This document shows, one piece after another, positions 25,753 through 37,520 of a stretch of DNA of 64,000 nucleotides. Made by a program: the position numbers and the translations under genes. Position 1 is the stretch's first letter, and every line of letters begins with the position of its first letter. The stretch is taken from assembly GCA_027924585.1 (NCBI GenBank), contig BSBM01000001.1, forward strand, positions 54,118,501 through 54,182,500, given 5' to 3'. The notes under the pieces are model-generated. The model was not told the DNA's origin and made no database searches. It saw only the letters and a list, made by a program, of their open reading frames with translations. This DNA comes from Larix kaempferi (lineage: Eukaryota > Streptophyta > Pinopsida > Pinales > Pinaceae).

Positions 25753-25869
25753 TGTAATAGCAAGATTGCTATTTTACAATTAATAAACGAAAATATATCT
25801 GCAATTGAATATAATAATCAATGAATGAATGATAAGATGATACAATCCCTTTGTGACAGTTTACCTATA
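25753..25869 (-). repeat. Right (5') LTR of element D, left part
   Basis: The first 117 bp of the LTR (TGTAATAGCAAGATTG onward). It is interrupted by element C and continues at 36445-36587 with CATTGACTGGTCA. The break point carries the CTATA duplication made by C. Confidence 0.9.
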
Positions 25870-26520
25870 TGTTAGATTTATACAATTATAGCAGTATATA
25901 ATTTAATTGCAAATAAACAATAGGATCACTAAAAGAATGACCAAGCACAGTAAAAATGAACACAAGAATTTTATCCTGGGAAACCCAACACGGAGAAAAC
26001 CCAGCAACCTTCATATAGAGATAATCAGTCCCGAGAACAAAGTACAGATACAAGAGAGAGAAATAGAAAATTTCTCAAAGTGAAAACCCCAAAAATCGCT
26101 TCTCTAGCTGCAGATGCGAACTTCTCTCTCCTCTAGTGCGAACTTGCTTGAGTGAAGTGAGTGACCAAATGAGGCACACGACCTCTCTATTTATACACAT
26201 GAAAAATTGACTTTTTCCCTTACTGGGCCGACCTAACTTTCCCAAACTGGGTGGACCTGTCTGGGGCAGTTCTGCCCATTGTTGGGGGCAGACTACCCAC
26301 TGTTTTGGGGCAGTTTACCCACTGGACCGACTTGTCTTGGGGAAAGATAAAATAACATTTAAAAATTACTTTCTTTATGTATTTTCACCCCAAGGTATAC
26401 ATTGATTCTTTCAATGGTTTTACATAATCAGTTACATCAATATCTTCTCCCGTAGGAGGTATAACAACAATATAATAAAGTACAATAAGAATAGCTTCCG
26501 AAGTTGCACTATTTCCAACA
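25870..26520 (-). repeat. Left (3') LTR of element C
   Basis: TGTTAGATTTATACA to CTATTTCCAACA. It has the block CTGGGAAACCCAACACGGAG (25976-25995), conserved among the copia LTRs here. The minus-strand TATA box is GTATAAATAGAG, near 26190. Confidence 0.9.
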
Positions 26521-27044
26521 CTCCCTCTCAACAAGGAAGGTATTCTTCGAACACATTCATCATTAGCATCACAATCATTTGGATCTCCTTTGTATATCAC
26601 ATATGTCTCGATCATCTCTATGCATACTGAAGGTCGTCAACACAGTCTCAATCCATTGATAAGTGTCATCATGCATCTGCTCCACACAGTGCATCGATGG
26701 ATCCATACATCAGCTCAGCAACTCTACACAGTCCATCGGAGAGTCCAACATGCATCATCTCAACCCAGTCCATCGGGGATCATGTATCAATACAATGTGC
26801 CTCAGCTCAACCCATTCCATCGGGGAACATGCACATGGACAACGTGCCTCAGCTCAACCAAGTCCTTCAGGGAACATGCACCAACTCAACCAGTCCTTCG
26901 GTAAGTCCAAGAGTACCAGTGTGCACCAGCCTCTCCATCCCATCTCAAGATGTCTAAGAGACCTCCTCACTCTTTTCAGAGTGATCTGGAGAATGCACTA
27001 AATCTCTCCATCATGTCCCATGATGTCCGAGAGATCTCCCTCTT
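26521..27044. repeat. 3' non-coding region of element C with short repeats
   Basis: Between the purine tract and the inserted block. Contains three to four diverged repeats built on CAGCTCAACCCATTCCATCG (about 26690-26905). One and a half units of the CATCAAGATGTCCGAGAGAT array then follow; its main part lies at 30379-30850 beyond an insertion. Confidence 0.65.
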
Positions 27045-30000
27045 GCCGCCTAAAACACACTTGACCATGGGTAAGTTTCCCAACCGCTATGTGTGTTCCT
27101 GAGGGAAACTATGAGTGTAGAACCCAATGTCACCTCGGTCCTAAACTCCTTCGTTTAGACCACAACTCCTAAAGGTCAAGGGGGGTTGTCCCCACTTACT
27201 AAGATTATTTTTAGAGTTCGTTTTAAGAGTTGTAAATTATTAGATGTTCAGATGACAAGCAGACGTGCAGGATGCAATAGTTCAATGACAAGCAAACCTT
27301 TTAGACAATGAACCAAATATGATTGCAAGAGAGAGATAAACAGTTTAAGAACAAGACCAGTGCCTACTTCTTGGGCTATGGAGTCACAAAATAAACCAAA
27401 TTACCATACACTTTCCAACAGCTTTAAATCATTCACTCAACAAAATATCACATTAAACATTGGATTGCAGAAAATGAACAATTTTAGTAAAGCAAAGATT
27501 ATAACAAGATTGAACCAATAATGAAATGCTTTAGAAGTAAAGTATTGTAAACAATAGTGATGTTGCGCAAATGGTCCTGTAAATTTTAGTTAATTTTAGG
27601 TCTCACTTCAACTTAGGGGATTAAGGTTTTGTTGCAAGAAAACTAAGCTACTCTGTGTGTCTACCCCAAGAAACTATCTCTTTCGATTTCAGAGAGATTG
27701 TCGGGTGCTCAACTTGAGAACACAAGGTTCCCAACTAGCTCCATGGGTCAATCCCAAAACTTGCTGGGTGCTCAACTAGAGGACACAAAGTGCCACGAAG
27801 CTCCCAACAGCCTCTACCCCACCAGCTCCACAGGCCAAGTCCATTTTTCTCAGTATCTAATTAAGATATATTTTCGAGTGCCTATTATTCTAGCCAACTC
27901 AAATCCTTGTCCTTTCTTGTCACCCAAGATCAGTCGAACCGGCGAGGAGAGTGAATACGGGGCAAGAACTAGGGCACAAATTAAGTTTTAACCCTTTAAT
28001 CAATAAGCAAATACCAAAGCAATGAAAGCCAACACGATTTTACAAGGGAGACAAATCCTTCTCACTTGTAAGGTGCAGGCGAAATTAAACACAAGCCAAC
28101 ATGATTTCACGAGGGAGGCAAAGCCTTCTCACTTGTGAGGTGCAGGCAAAAATAACTTAAAGAAAATAGTTAGAAATAAATTGCAAACCACCACGATTTT
28201 GCATGGATGGGCAAAGCATCTTCTCATGCAAGGTGTGGGCAAAACAAAATGCAAGCCTACGCGATTTCACAAGGGAGGCAAAGCCTTCTCACTTGTGAGG
28301 TGCAAGCAATGTAAATTATAATAAAGAAAATTAAATGTTAAACCCAAGCTACTTACAACTACAATGCAAGGGTGGCAATGCCTCCTCTCTTGCATGCAAT
28401 GGAAAGCAAACTAAACTAAGCACTTTGAACTTGAAACAAATATAAGAAATCAAGCCCAAGAGACTCTCTTGGGCTTGTTATAGTGATGTATATTTCAGCA
28501 CTTAGAAAATATGAGAAAAAGAAGGGGAAGAAGGTGATTTTGACTATTTTCTTCCAAGTGGCCGAAATAGTGGCTTGTGGAGGCCCTTTATGCTTGAAGA
28601 TCGCCAAATTTGGGTAGCATAACTCCTTGGAAATGTGCAAACCTGCCAAAAACCAGCAAGCAAAAAGGTCACAGAAAATGCCCAAAATCACTCTTGGGCA
28701 AATGTTAGTATATCATACAAAATGTTACAAAAAATTTTGAAAATTTTCAAGTAAAATTGCACAAGATAATAGCATGTAAATGAGATTTAAGATCTGATTT
28801 TTATATGGTAAACACATAGAAATAAAATGCCGAAAATTTAAATGAGAAGAGAAGAGATAGTGCTCTTTGATCTTCCAATGCTTGGAGAAGTGGGGTATCC
28901 GACCAAGGAAATCCACTCTCGAAGCCAAGTAACCTGCAACTTGTAAAATGTTTGCTACACAACTGAAAGAAAAGGTGAGTACCTAATGAAGAGCTAAAAA
29001 ATCATAAACTTCGGCCAACAAGCATATGAAGTTCTTAACTACTAAACAGGAAACTCATAAAATCAATAGCAACAATACTAAAGATCCAAAGCAAAACAGT
29101 TTGCTTGTTTGGCCTCCCCAAGCATGAGTAGCTATGAAGTGCAGAAGCAAACCACCATCACAGAGCAACACCAACACCAAAACTCCTCCAAAGAATTTTT
29201 ATTACTAAGCCAAATGGCTGAAAATTACAATTGCCCAAATATGGGGCAAGATAGAAGCAAGAGAGAGTGAGAAAGAGAAATGGAGCAAGAGCATGAGAGA
29301 TTGTAACCCAAATGAGGAGGAGGAGCCTCCTTAAATAGGAAAAGAGAGAGGGGAGAGTTGCTTTGCATGAATGACACTTGGAGAGAAAGGGGGCCCATGG
29401 AGGGGGGGTGCACTTCCGTGGGTTAAAATAAACAAACAATGGGGGGAACCCCCCACTCATATTTTATATTTCATTGCTAGGCCAAAGGGAGGGAATCATG
29501 AAGGTGGGACCCCTCCTTTTGGCTTATTTCAATTTATCTCATTTCCCATGGTGAGAGAGAGTTTCCCCCTTAGGGAGAAACTTCAAACTTGAAAAACACT
29601 TGGTTGGGGGGGGGCCTTTGGCCTTTAATTTTACCTTATGCGCATAATATAAACTTTAGAAACTTAACTTGGCCACCCCAAGTGACTTTAGGCACTTTTC
29701 CAAAATTTGTCTTACTAATTATTTGCCAATTTTCTTGATTTCCTTGACTGAATTAAGCAAGTGTGTCCAAAACCTTAGCAAGACTTGTCTGAATGATTTC
29801 AAACTTTGCCCAAGGGTGTAGGGGGTCTGATGCCATTGATTTTGAGTACACATACCCCTATTTATGGGCATTTAAGTGCCACTTATCCCTCTTTTACATT
29901 ACAACATTTTATGCTGAGGGACATTTTTTAATCACCAAAAATTAAAAAATCTTATGTAAAACTTAATGAAATTCCGCAAGACTCTGGATAATGTCTAGCA

Positions 30001-30250
30001 TGGTAATATAGAACATTCCTAGGCCCCAATCACCCCATGGACTCGATCATTATAACGTCTTTCACCACTTTGGAGGTATTTTTGAGTGAAAAACTCAAAT
30101 AATTAAAATCACTAAAAATGAATTTTAATTATCCAAGTGAAAAAACACTCGATGAAAGGACTTTCCTAATGATAAAGTCTTAGGCAACTAAGTTACACAA
30201 AAATTGACCCTCATGCTAACATATCCTTACAAAATTCCCTGCAGGGGTGC
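27045..30250 (-). mobile_element. Probable long LTR inserted in the tandem array of element C
   Basis: It separates two parts of one tandem array, so it is an insertion. A minus-strand TATA box (CTATTTAAGGAGGC, about 29328-29341) and no coding motif suggest a long LTR, perhaps a solo one. It carries four diverged direct repeats of about 60 bp containing ACAAGGGAGGCAAAGCCTTC (about 28030-28320). I could not find its exact ends or a target duplication. Confidence 0.45.
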
Positions 30251-30378
30251 GGAAATTTCATGGAGAGAAGGTAAGGAGAAGAGTTGCCTCGCTTGAAATA
30301 TTCATTATGTACATCTTTCTCATCTTCAAGGCACATTGAACAAGTGCATGGTACATGGTTGTCCACCTACTTGGTTTG

Positions 30379-30850
30379 GTGGTCAACACTCCCCACTCTA
30401 CAGAGTGTCCGGGAGTGTGCACTGACCTCCCCATCACATCAAGATGTCCGAGAGATCTCCTCACTCTATCCTAGAGTGATCCGGAGAATGCAGTGGCCTC
30501 TCCATCCTATCAGGATGTTCGAGAGATCTCCTCACTCTATCCAAGAGTGATCCGAAGAATGCAGTGGCCTCTCCATCCTATCAGGATGTCCGAGAGATCT
30601 CCTCACTCTATCCCAGAGGGATTCGGAGAATACAGTAGCATCTCCATCCTATCAGGATGTCTAAGAGATCTCCTCACTCTATCCCAGAGTGATCTAGAGA
30701 ATGCAGTGGCCTCTCCATCCTATCAAGATGTCTGAGAGATCTCCTCACTCTATCCCAGAGTGATCTGGAGAATGCAGTGGCCTCTCCATCCTATCAAGAT
30801 GTTTGAGAGATCTCCTCACTCTATCCTAGAGTGATCCGGAGAATTCTTGG
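30379..30850. repeat. 71-bp tandem array in the 3' region of element C
   Basis: Six to seven units with exact 71-bp spacing: the word GAGAGATCTCCTCACTCTAT recurs at 30450, 30521, 30592, 30663, 30734 and 30805 with few changes. The unit also holds a CTCTATCCCAGAGTGATC imperfect palindrome. It lies between the RNase H end and the 3' LTR. This is not a CRISPR array: units abut with no unique spacers. Confidence 0.9.
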
Positions 30851-31099
30851 TCTTTGTATCATCTTTCCCTCTCAAGGAGGGACACGTTCTCTTCCACACC
30901 AAGTCTTTCACGAAAGTATACAAACTTTATCCTGGGAAGAGGATGGTAAGAACATCTATAGTCTAGTCATCTGTCGGAACATACTATTAACTCGACCGCA
31001 CCTTTCTACACCATATCACAAATGTAGTAATACTAAATCTCTATATGCTTCGATTTGTCAGGATTCACTGACATCTACACACAGCTCTGGGTATCACAG

Positions 31100-31298
31100 T
31101 GAATCACAGTTGGCTCTCGAGACTAGCCAACAATCCTGCAAGGAGTTTCCAAAGCCACACAGCTTTCTGAGTTGCAATGCTAGCAGCCACGTACTCGGCC
31201 TCTGCAGTACTAAGTGCTACTAAGGTTTGCTTCCTGCTGCACCAGGAAACCACTGTAGAACCCAAGGCTGAAGCAACACCCGGAGGTGCTCTTCTTAT
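31100..31298 (-). pseudogene. RNase H C-terminal half of element C
   Basis: Minus-strand translation gives KSTSGCCFSLGSTVVSW and LVALSTAEAEYVAAS, the characteristic copia RNase H stretch, then a decayed tail. It is separated from its N-terminal half at 31863-31900 by the solo LTR at 31299-31857, which inserted just before the KSTSG motif. Confidence 0.85.
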
Positions 31299-31857
31299 TG
31301 TTAAATTTCATACATTCATAGTATAAAACATAAATGCATTACCAAGATCACTAGAAGTAAGACAAAGCACAAAACAACAACACAGAGTTTACCCTGGGAA
31401 ACCCAAATGGGAGAAAACCCAGCAACCTTCGCAGAGAGATGATAATTCTAAGATCAAAGTACAAATGAAAAATAGAGAAAGAATGTGAAAGTGTCTTTCA
31501 CAAGTAGATGCCCCAATAAACCCTTCTTCTTCAAGTGATGCGAAAATCTCCTCCTCCAAGTGATGCGCACTTCACAAGTGTGAGAATGATCTAATGAGGT
31601 GCACAAGCCTCTTATTTATACATGTGCGAAACTGGAAATTCCCTTATGAGGCCGACTTTACCTGGGGGCAATAAATAATTTATTTTTAATTCTTTTATTT
31701 GTTTCTTTTGCACCCCAAGGCTTACATTGATTCTTTCATGTATTTACATCATTGATTACATATAAAGTTCTTCTCCCTTAGGAGGTATAAACAAGTACAA
31801 TGAAGGTACAGTAAAATGTAATGAATAATATCTTCTGAAGTTGTACAAAATCCAACA
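31299..31857 (-). mobile_element. Solo LTR (559 bp, copia type) in the RNase H of element C
   Basis: TGTTAAATTTCATAC to AAATCCAACA, flanked by CTTAT (31294-31298) and ATTAT (31858-31862), a 5-bp duplication with one change. A minus-strand TATA box (GTATAAATAAGAGG) lies near 31612. The conserved block CTGGGAAACCCAAATGGGAG (31393-31412) shows kinship with the LTRs of C and H. No interior sequence remains, so it is the product of LTR-LTR recombination. Confidence 0.85.
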
Positions 31858-31862
31858 ATTAT

Positions 31863-32340
31863 CTACAACACATCCGGCCCAATCTGAATTTGAAAATCCC
31901 TGCAATCTCAAGTCACATTCTGAAGCATATCTCAAGCCATATCTCATAGTGCCACGCAAGTGCCTCGGCACATGTTTTGCAGCAACCCATTGATTTTGTG
32001 TCGACTCGCACATGAACTGGCTGAGGGCATTCACTGCAAAACATATATTTGGTCTGGTATTTGTTAGGTACGTCAAAGATCCAATCAGTTGGCGATACAT
32101 AGTGGGATCAATCAAATTTGAATCGGAAGCAGAGTCTCTCAACTTCTTCAAATTTGCATCCATCGGTGTGGCCATGGACTTGCAGTCCAACATTCTGAAT
32201 CTCTTCAGTATGTCAATGGTGTACTTTCCTTGACTCGAGAAAATCTCATTATGCCTCTATCATACTTCTAATCCCAAGAAGTAATGCATCAATCCAAGAT
32301 CCTTCATTTCAAATTCAGAGGCAAGCATAATCAACTCCTT
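31863..32340 (-). pseudogene. Reverse-transcriptase C-terminal part of element C
   Basis: The minus-strand frame includes MLDCKSMATPMD, MYRQLIGSLTYLTNTRPNIC and ALSQFMCES, the end of the copia reverse transcriptase and the connection to RNase H, then SNSDWAGC. Upstream sequence (LGLMHYFLGLEV-like, 32240-32310) has stops. The YVDD catalytic motif was not found before the frame dissolves near 32340. Confidence 0.85.
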
Positions 32341-33560
32341 CTGTGCTGGAGTGTCCTGCTCCCTCTACATATGAGCATCCTGCTCACTCTCTGGAGCTAT
32401 CCATAGAGCGTCCTACTCCCTCTCACTTCGGGTGCCAATCTAAGAACCAGCTTTCACAGAGCAGAAGAGCATGGTTGCTTACTAAAATGTAAGTATCCAT
32501 CCTAGTGATGACCAGGTACATCAAGGATCCTCTCAACTGTCAGTCTAAATCTACCAGCAACGTTATCAATGTAGCTAGGTACTCGCAGTCATCATGCTAG
32601 ATCTGCTCAGGATCTCAACTCTGTTCTTCCTTATCCTAGGAAGATCTCAACAAATCATCAATAGGCCAAGGTCCTCAACTCAAGGGCTAACTCCCTCTGA
32701 ACTGCTGGAGGGGGAGATGATCTCATCTCCTTAGGATCTATCGGCTCCTCATGCTCGATCTTTAGATCGAATCCTCTGGGCATGTGGGTCATGTTCCTAG
32801 AAGCTTCCTACTTTTGATTAATCTAAACATCAACGGGATTCATGTGCCCATCACTGTCCATCAGAACAAGTCTCATCATCCTTCTCTTGTAGGCCATATC
32901 ATATGGTCTTTTCCCTACAAGTCAAATCCTGTCAGATGATTAGTGACATTGCATAAACAAATTTAACCAATTTCTATTTCAATGCAATGGCAATAGTTTA
33001 CACAGGTATATAGGAATCTTAGTTAATGCTTCAGCACAAACAATCATAAACATGTCTCCCAAACACATATCATAACTATCTAGATGTCTATTATCTCCAG
33101 TAGAACATGCCATCAAGAGTGTGCACCACTCTAAGCATGTAGGAAGGAGATATCATATAGACTAGCTCTATCAGGTGTCCATGGAATGTTGTGCAGCTCA
33201 TATAACAAGTACAACTAGTGCCTATGGTACTACATCAAATGCTCAACACACATCCTGATAGATCTGCATATAATTTGATATGAAAACATATAAGACAAAC
33301 CAGATCTATGCGAGCAATAAATTCAAATACTTACCTTTTATTGTTTTTGTGGGTGGGATCCCAGTGCCTCCTTGTGGGAACCATGAGAGACCTCTGTTCT
33401 TCATTTTCTTGTTGGAAGACCATCGCAGTCAGGGTCTTCATATCATCTCCTCAACATGGGGAGCATTAGAAGAAGAACTCTGAACAATCATCATTCCTTG
33501 ACTTCTTGTGAGGAGATTCTTCATCAACATTAACAATTGAGGCGGCATGCTTCCTTTTGT
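32341..33560. other. Element C interior, unrecognised
   Basis: This interval should hold protease, integrase and most of the reverse transcriptase but shows no recognisable motif in any frame. CTCCTGCTCCCTCT-like words recur around 32360-32420. Either a deletion with filler sequence or another old insertion is likely. Confidence 0.4.
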
Positions 33561-33570
33561 TTTAACTTCG

Positions 33571-34218
33571 ACAATCACTGGCATAATGACCATATGTCTT
33601 GCACTTGAAGCATCGTATATGTGAGAGATCCTTCTTCTTCTTCTTCTGATCTAGAGAAGGACTTGATCTCCTCTCTTGGTTCTTATGATTGTGAAACTTT
33701 CTTCCTTTTCCTCTACCTTTCTTGGCATGGGACACAAATGCTTGATTCTCCTCAGATTGAGTGCCATGAAGTTTCTTCCTTGTTGCAATCCTAGTCTCTT
33801 CCTGAGTGCAATCTTCCCATTATTATCAAATTCGGGCAACTTGGTTCGTCCACTTATACTTTGGATAAATGATTCCCAGGAGGTGGGAGACCATTTAAAG
33901 TGGTTATGACAAGCTCCTTATCATCAAGGGATTCTCTACTAGAACTTAGCTTGTCCCTTAGTTTTGAGATCCTCAAGAAGTACTCAACAATTGATTCTGA
34001 CTTTGACATCTTTAGATTTGATAGTCAATTCCTCAATGTGAGAGTAACATTGATGCTACTGTGTTCAAACAACTTATTTAGGGTTTTGAACATCTTCCTA
34101 GCTGTCTGCTTTTGGGAGATCTGAGAAACCAAATGATCCTTGACTGAGTCCACCAAGAGTCTTCTTGCTCTTGCATCATTCTTTCTCCACTGAGACTTGT
34201 CATCTTCTGCTTCTGGTT
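33571..34218 (-). pseudogene. Copia gag of element C, main part with zinc knuckle
   Basis: Minus-strand pieces read as plant copia gag: a coiled VKDHLVSQISQ-like stretch, then LRISKLRDKLSSS, a Lys/Arg-rich linker and the knuckle CFKCKTYGHYASDC (33571-33612). Frames shift and stops occur. The N-terminal piece lies beyond the hAT element, at 35283-35400. Confidence 0.8.
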
Positions 34219-34226
34219 CTGGAACG

Positions 34227-35274
34227 CAATGTTATCGAAACCGGATCGGAACCGGCAAAACCGGCCGGTCCGACCAGTTCACACGCTTGGTCGGTCCAGT
34301 CAGTTAAAAAAAACTCAGAAACCGGATTCTGCATCAAACCGGGGAGAAAACCGGGCGGTTCCGTACAGAACCGGCCGGTTTTCTCCTCGGTTTGATGCAG
34401 AATCTGGTCCGTACTCTGCCAGCTAATCAAAATATATTTTTGATGTCATGGGGGTGACGTGTCTTAGTTATAGTCACTTGATTGGCCAGCTAATCAACAA
34501 CTTTATTTGCAGATATTTTCACATGCTTAAAATCCAATTGCTTGAAACACATGCAGGCTTGATGGATCCAAGATATCTTACTCTTCATCTCCCATGGAGG
34601 ATGTGAATTCTTTTCGTTGGTGTGATCTATGATCAACTTCGAGTCACCTTAAAAAGCAATCTTCTACTATTTCTTAAGATCTTCCTTTACACCAAGGATC
34701 AAGCTTCCAGTTTCATCTTGATTGTTGGTTCTGGTCTCAAAATAGTAAAAACTTGGCATGGATTCCAGGATCAGGCACTTATCACTTATGAACACCCCCC
34801 TCTGCACCTGCTGAACCTAGGTTTTCTTTTGCAACCCCTTGAGAATTAAACTTTGCCCAACCTTCCATGGGAGGCTTCCATGTCTAGACTGTAGTTGTAA
34901 TTTTCTTTACTTAACCTCTTCCCATTAACTAAAGAGATCAAACTTGACTATTTTTTTTGTGACTTTTCTTATATTATTACTATTGGATTATCTACTTCAA
35001 CAATTTCAGAGGTGATTATGCTAATTTAGTTATTTGTTGCTATTTTGGTTATTTGCACCCATATTTGCTATATATATGAGAAACTTTGCATATTTGTGTA
35101 TTAATGGTTTGGATTCATATGTATGCACATGAATATATATGTTTTTTTTTTAAATATGAATATTTTATGTATTTTTTAGTCGGCCGGTTTTTTACCCGGT
35201 TTTTTGCCGGTTCCGGTCCGGTTCACATTTTGGGCTTCGTCGGTTCGATGACCGGTCCGGTTCGGATAACATTG
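34227..35274. mobile_element. hAT-type non-autonomous element, 1048 bp, 'AACCGG' word
   Basis: Flanked by the exact 8-bp duplication CTGGAACG (34219-34226 and 35275-35282). Perfect 10-bp inverted ends CAATGTTATC/GATAACATTG. Both subterminal zones (34240-34400 and 35180-35265) are built from CCGGTT/AACCGG words. The centre is AT-rich and non-coding. It splits the gag of element C. Ends and length match the element at 3924-4976, but the word is different. Confidence 0.9.
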
Positions 35275-35282
35275 CTGGAACG

Positions 35283-35400
35283 TTCTCATTGACGAACTTC
35301 AGAAGATCATTTTGTTCTAATATGAGAAGAACCCTATACTTCCAGGAGATGAAGTTGGAAGCCCCATAAAGTTGATCTTCAACCTTCATTCCAATCATCT
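35283..35400 (-). pseudogene. Copia gag N-terminus of element C
   Basis: Reads YGASNFISWKYRVLLILEQN and LLKFVNENV, the usual start of plant copia gag (a 'W..W...M...L' module). The frame enters the hAT element, where translation becomes meaningless. Confidence 0.85.
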
Positions 35401-35768
35401 TGACTGCAAATCTGGACCAGAAACCGTAGCAGGAGCTAGGTCAGAAATGAAATTTGGATTCTTGCAAAACTGACTCCACAAATAGATGTTCCCTATCAAG
35501 GCGAGATGAGAGAAGGTAAGATCGAGCCAAAAATGGGGACCGGGCAGCTCAAAACTTGAAACACTAATTTCTACAGTAAATGCGACAGTTGCAGAATTAG
35601 GTCAAAAATGAAACATCTCAGAACTGGATTTTTCCTTCACCAAAAGATGCGCCTTCCATAGGGCGATATTTCCAATGCTCTTTTCAAGCCAAACTGATGA
35701 GGGAAGGCCCCGAAAAGTGAAACCCTAGTTTCCGGCAAATGGCTTCTTCTAGTACCACTCTGATACCA

Positions 35769-36439
35769 TGTTAGATTTATACAGTTATAGCAGTATAATT
35801 TAATTGTAGATAAACAATAGGATCACTAAAAGAATAACCAAGCACAGAAACAATGAACACAAGAATTTTATCCTGGGAAACCCAACAGGAAGAAAACCCA
35901 ACAACCTTTGTATAGAGATTATCAGCCCCGAGAATAGAGTACAGATACAAGAGAGAGAAATAGAAAATTTCTCAAAGTGAAAACCCCAAAAATCACTTCT
36001 CTAGCTGTAGATGCGAACTTCTCTCTCCTCTAGTGCGAACTTGCCTGAGTGAACTGAGTGACCAAATGAGGCACACGACCTCTCTATTTATACACATGAA
36101 AAACTGACTTTTTCCCTTATTGGGCCGATCTAACTTTCCCAAACTGGGCCGACCGGTCTGGGGTAGTTCTGCCCATTGTTTGGGGCAGACTACCCACTGT
36201 TTTGGGGCAGTTTACCCACTGGGCCAACTTGTCTAACCGACAGGGCCGACTTGTCTTGGGGGAAGATAAAATAACAATTAAAAATTATTTTCTTTGTGTA
36301 TTTTCACCCCAAGGTTTACATTGATTCTTTCAAGGGTTTTACATGATCAGTTACATCAATATCTTCTCCCGTAGGAGGTACAACAATAATATAATAAAGT
36401 ACAATAAGAATAGCTTCCGAAGTTGCACAATTTGCAACA
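35769..36439 (-). repeat. Right (5') LTR of element C
   Basis: TGTTAGATTTATACAG to AATTTGCAACA, with the primer site immediately to its left. It is 20 bp longer than the left copy, mainly from an extra stretch with a second GGGCCGACTTGTC-like word near 36240. The minus-strand TATA box is near 36085. Confidence 0.9.
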
Positions 36440-36587
36440 CTATATAGGCATTGACTGGTCACGAAGGTGAAGGGATATGTCTCTTGCCCTTTCATTAATT
36501 ACTAATAATATTTATTAACTGTTATTTATTTATTTATTATTATTTATGATTCTTATTTAATATTAATTATTTATTATATTTGTTACA
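36440..36587 (-). repeat. Right (5') LTR of element D, remaining part
   Basis: Starts with the second CTATA copy and continues the D LTR (CATTGACTGGTCACG) to TTTGTTACA. It ends at the GATGC flank. Confidence 0.9.
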
Positions 36588-36592
36588 GATGC

Positions 36593-37234
36593 CTCCCTTC
36601 TTGAAGGGACACCTCACTTGAGTTGTGTATATAACGCTATTTAAGCTCTCATTTGGATCATCTCATTCAAGTGAATCCATTCATTCCTTTGACTTAGGGG
36701 ACCTCCAGTATTTTTCTCTACATGTGGCTGCCTTGGTTATAGTTAAATTATCTTGGTGAAGTCATGGTACGTGAACATCTTGTGATCTATGTTAAGTTTT
36801 GTTACATTTCTTCTTGTTAGATTAAAGTGTGTTAAAGAGATCATTGTAGATCTACTATCTTTTATGATCTCAACATTAAATCCAAGATGTTAACTCAACC
36901 GGTTGTCATCAATGTTGCTAGGGAAACAGCTAGTTCCATGCCAACGGGTGCCTAGTTTGAATCCCCCGGTGTTAGGTGCACTAGTCTACATCAACAGGTT
37001 TACTAGCGATATTGTCCACGAATGTGGGGAAGCATCCCTGTGGTTATACCACGAGTTTTTCCCTGGAAAATATGTCTACAAGCATTTAATTAATTAAAAA
37101 AAATATTCCAAAACCAATGTAGATTCCATGCTTCTATCGTATATATGAAATATCTTAGCAAGCTGTACTACATGTTACATGATTGTCATAGCCAATATTC
37201 AACATTTTCCACAGAAAGCATCTTGCTTCTAGTA
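36593..37234. other. Intron sequence without recognisable gene
   Basis: No protein motif and no repeat partner in this window was noticed. It holds several poly-A/T runs and a sequence around 36895-37075 with a short open frame that I consider chance. Confidence 0.45.
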
Positions 37235-37242
37235 GCTGGTGT

Positions 37243-37520
37243 CGACATTTTGGAAGTCGGAATTGAACTAGGAATCAGTCGAGGGTCAGACTGGACTTAG
37301 ATCAGAATCAGCTGACAACTCAATTTATGAACCTGTTTACTAAAACAGATATATATATATTCATGTACCTCGGTTTTGAACCAGTTGAATCAGCTGGTCT
37401 GAATGGTTCAGTACAAAATCAGAGACGAAACCAATTCAAGGGCCAGTCCATCCTCTTTTCGGGTCAAACCAACCAAACAGTCTGGTTCCAGTTTCATTTC
37501 GGGTGATTGTTAAAACACTG
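37243..37520. mobile_element. Short hAT-type MITE, 278 bp
   Basis: Flanked by the exact 8-bp duplication GCTGGTGT (37235-37242 and 37521-37528). The right end, AAAACACTG, is typical of this hAT group (CAGTGTTTT in reverse). The left end, CGACATTTTGG, is decayed. Subterminal words are GAATCAG/CTGGTT and ACCAGTT. Non-coding. It lies 200 bp from an exon. Confidence 0.75.

Larger units (their letters stand above)
25870..36439 (-). mobile_element. Copia-type element C, 10.6 kb, nested in element D
   Basis: Flanked by the exact 5-bp duplication CTATA (25865-25869 and 36440-36444). LTRs are 25870-26520 (651 bp) and 35769-36439 (671 bp) and look more than 90% identical by eye. Minus-strand order: 5' LTR, primer site TGGTATCAGAGTGG (35755-35768), gag split by a hAT element, zinc knuckle, a poorly recognisable stretch, reverse-transcriptase tail, RNase H split by a solo LTR, a tandem array split by a large insertion, the purine tract GAGAGGGAG (26521-26529), then the 3' LTR. 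Protease and integrase were not recognised, so it is defective. Confidence 0.9.
22644..36587 (-). mobile_element. Gypsy-type gag-protease element D, interrupted by element C
   Basis: Flanks are GATGT (22639-22643) and GATGC (36588-36592), a 5-bp duplication with one change. LTRs start TGTAATA and end TTTGTTACA. Minus-strand order: 5' LTR (split), primer site TTGGTATCAGAGCC next to 25752, leader, gag with zinc knuckle, protease, purine tract AAGGGGGTGGCAA, then the 3' LTR. Without the nested element it is about 3.4 kb and has no reverse transcriptase or integrase, so it is non-autonomous. It occupies the 20-kb intron between two exons of the TVP38/TMEM64 gene. Confidence 0.85.

Noticed and set aside
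25305-25763. Two overlapping Ser/Pro/Thr-rich minus-strand frames
   Set aside because: Both frames are open because the strand is purine-biased. They lie in the leader of element D, overlap its primer site and have no recognisable motif.
30379-30850. CRISPR-like regular repeats
   Set aside because: Units of 71 bp abut directly with no variable spacers, and the locus is a plant retrotransposon.
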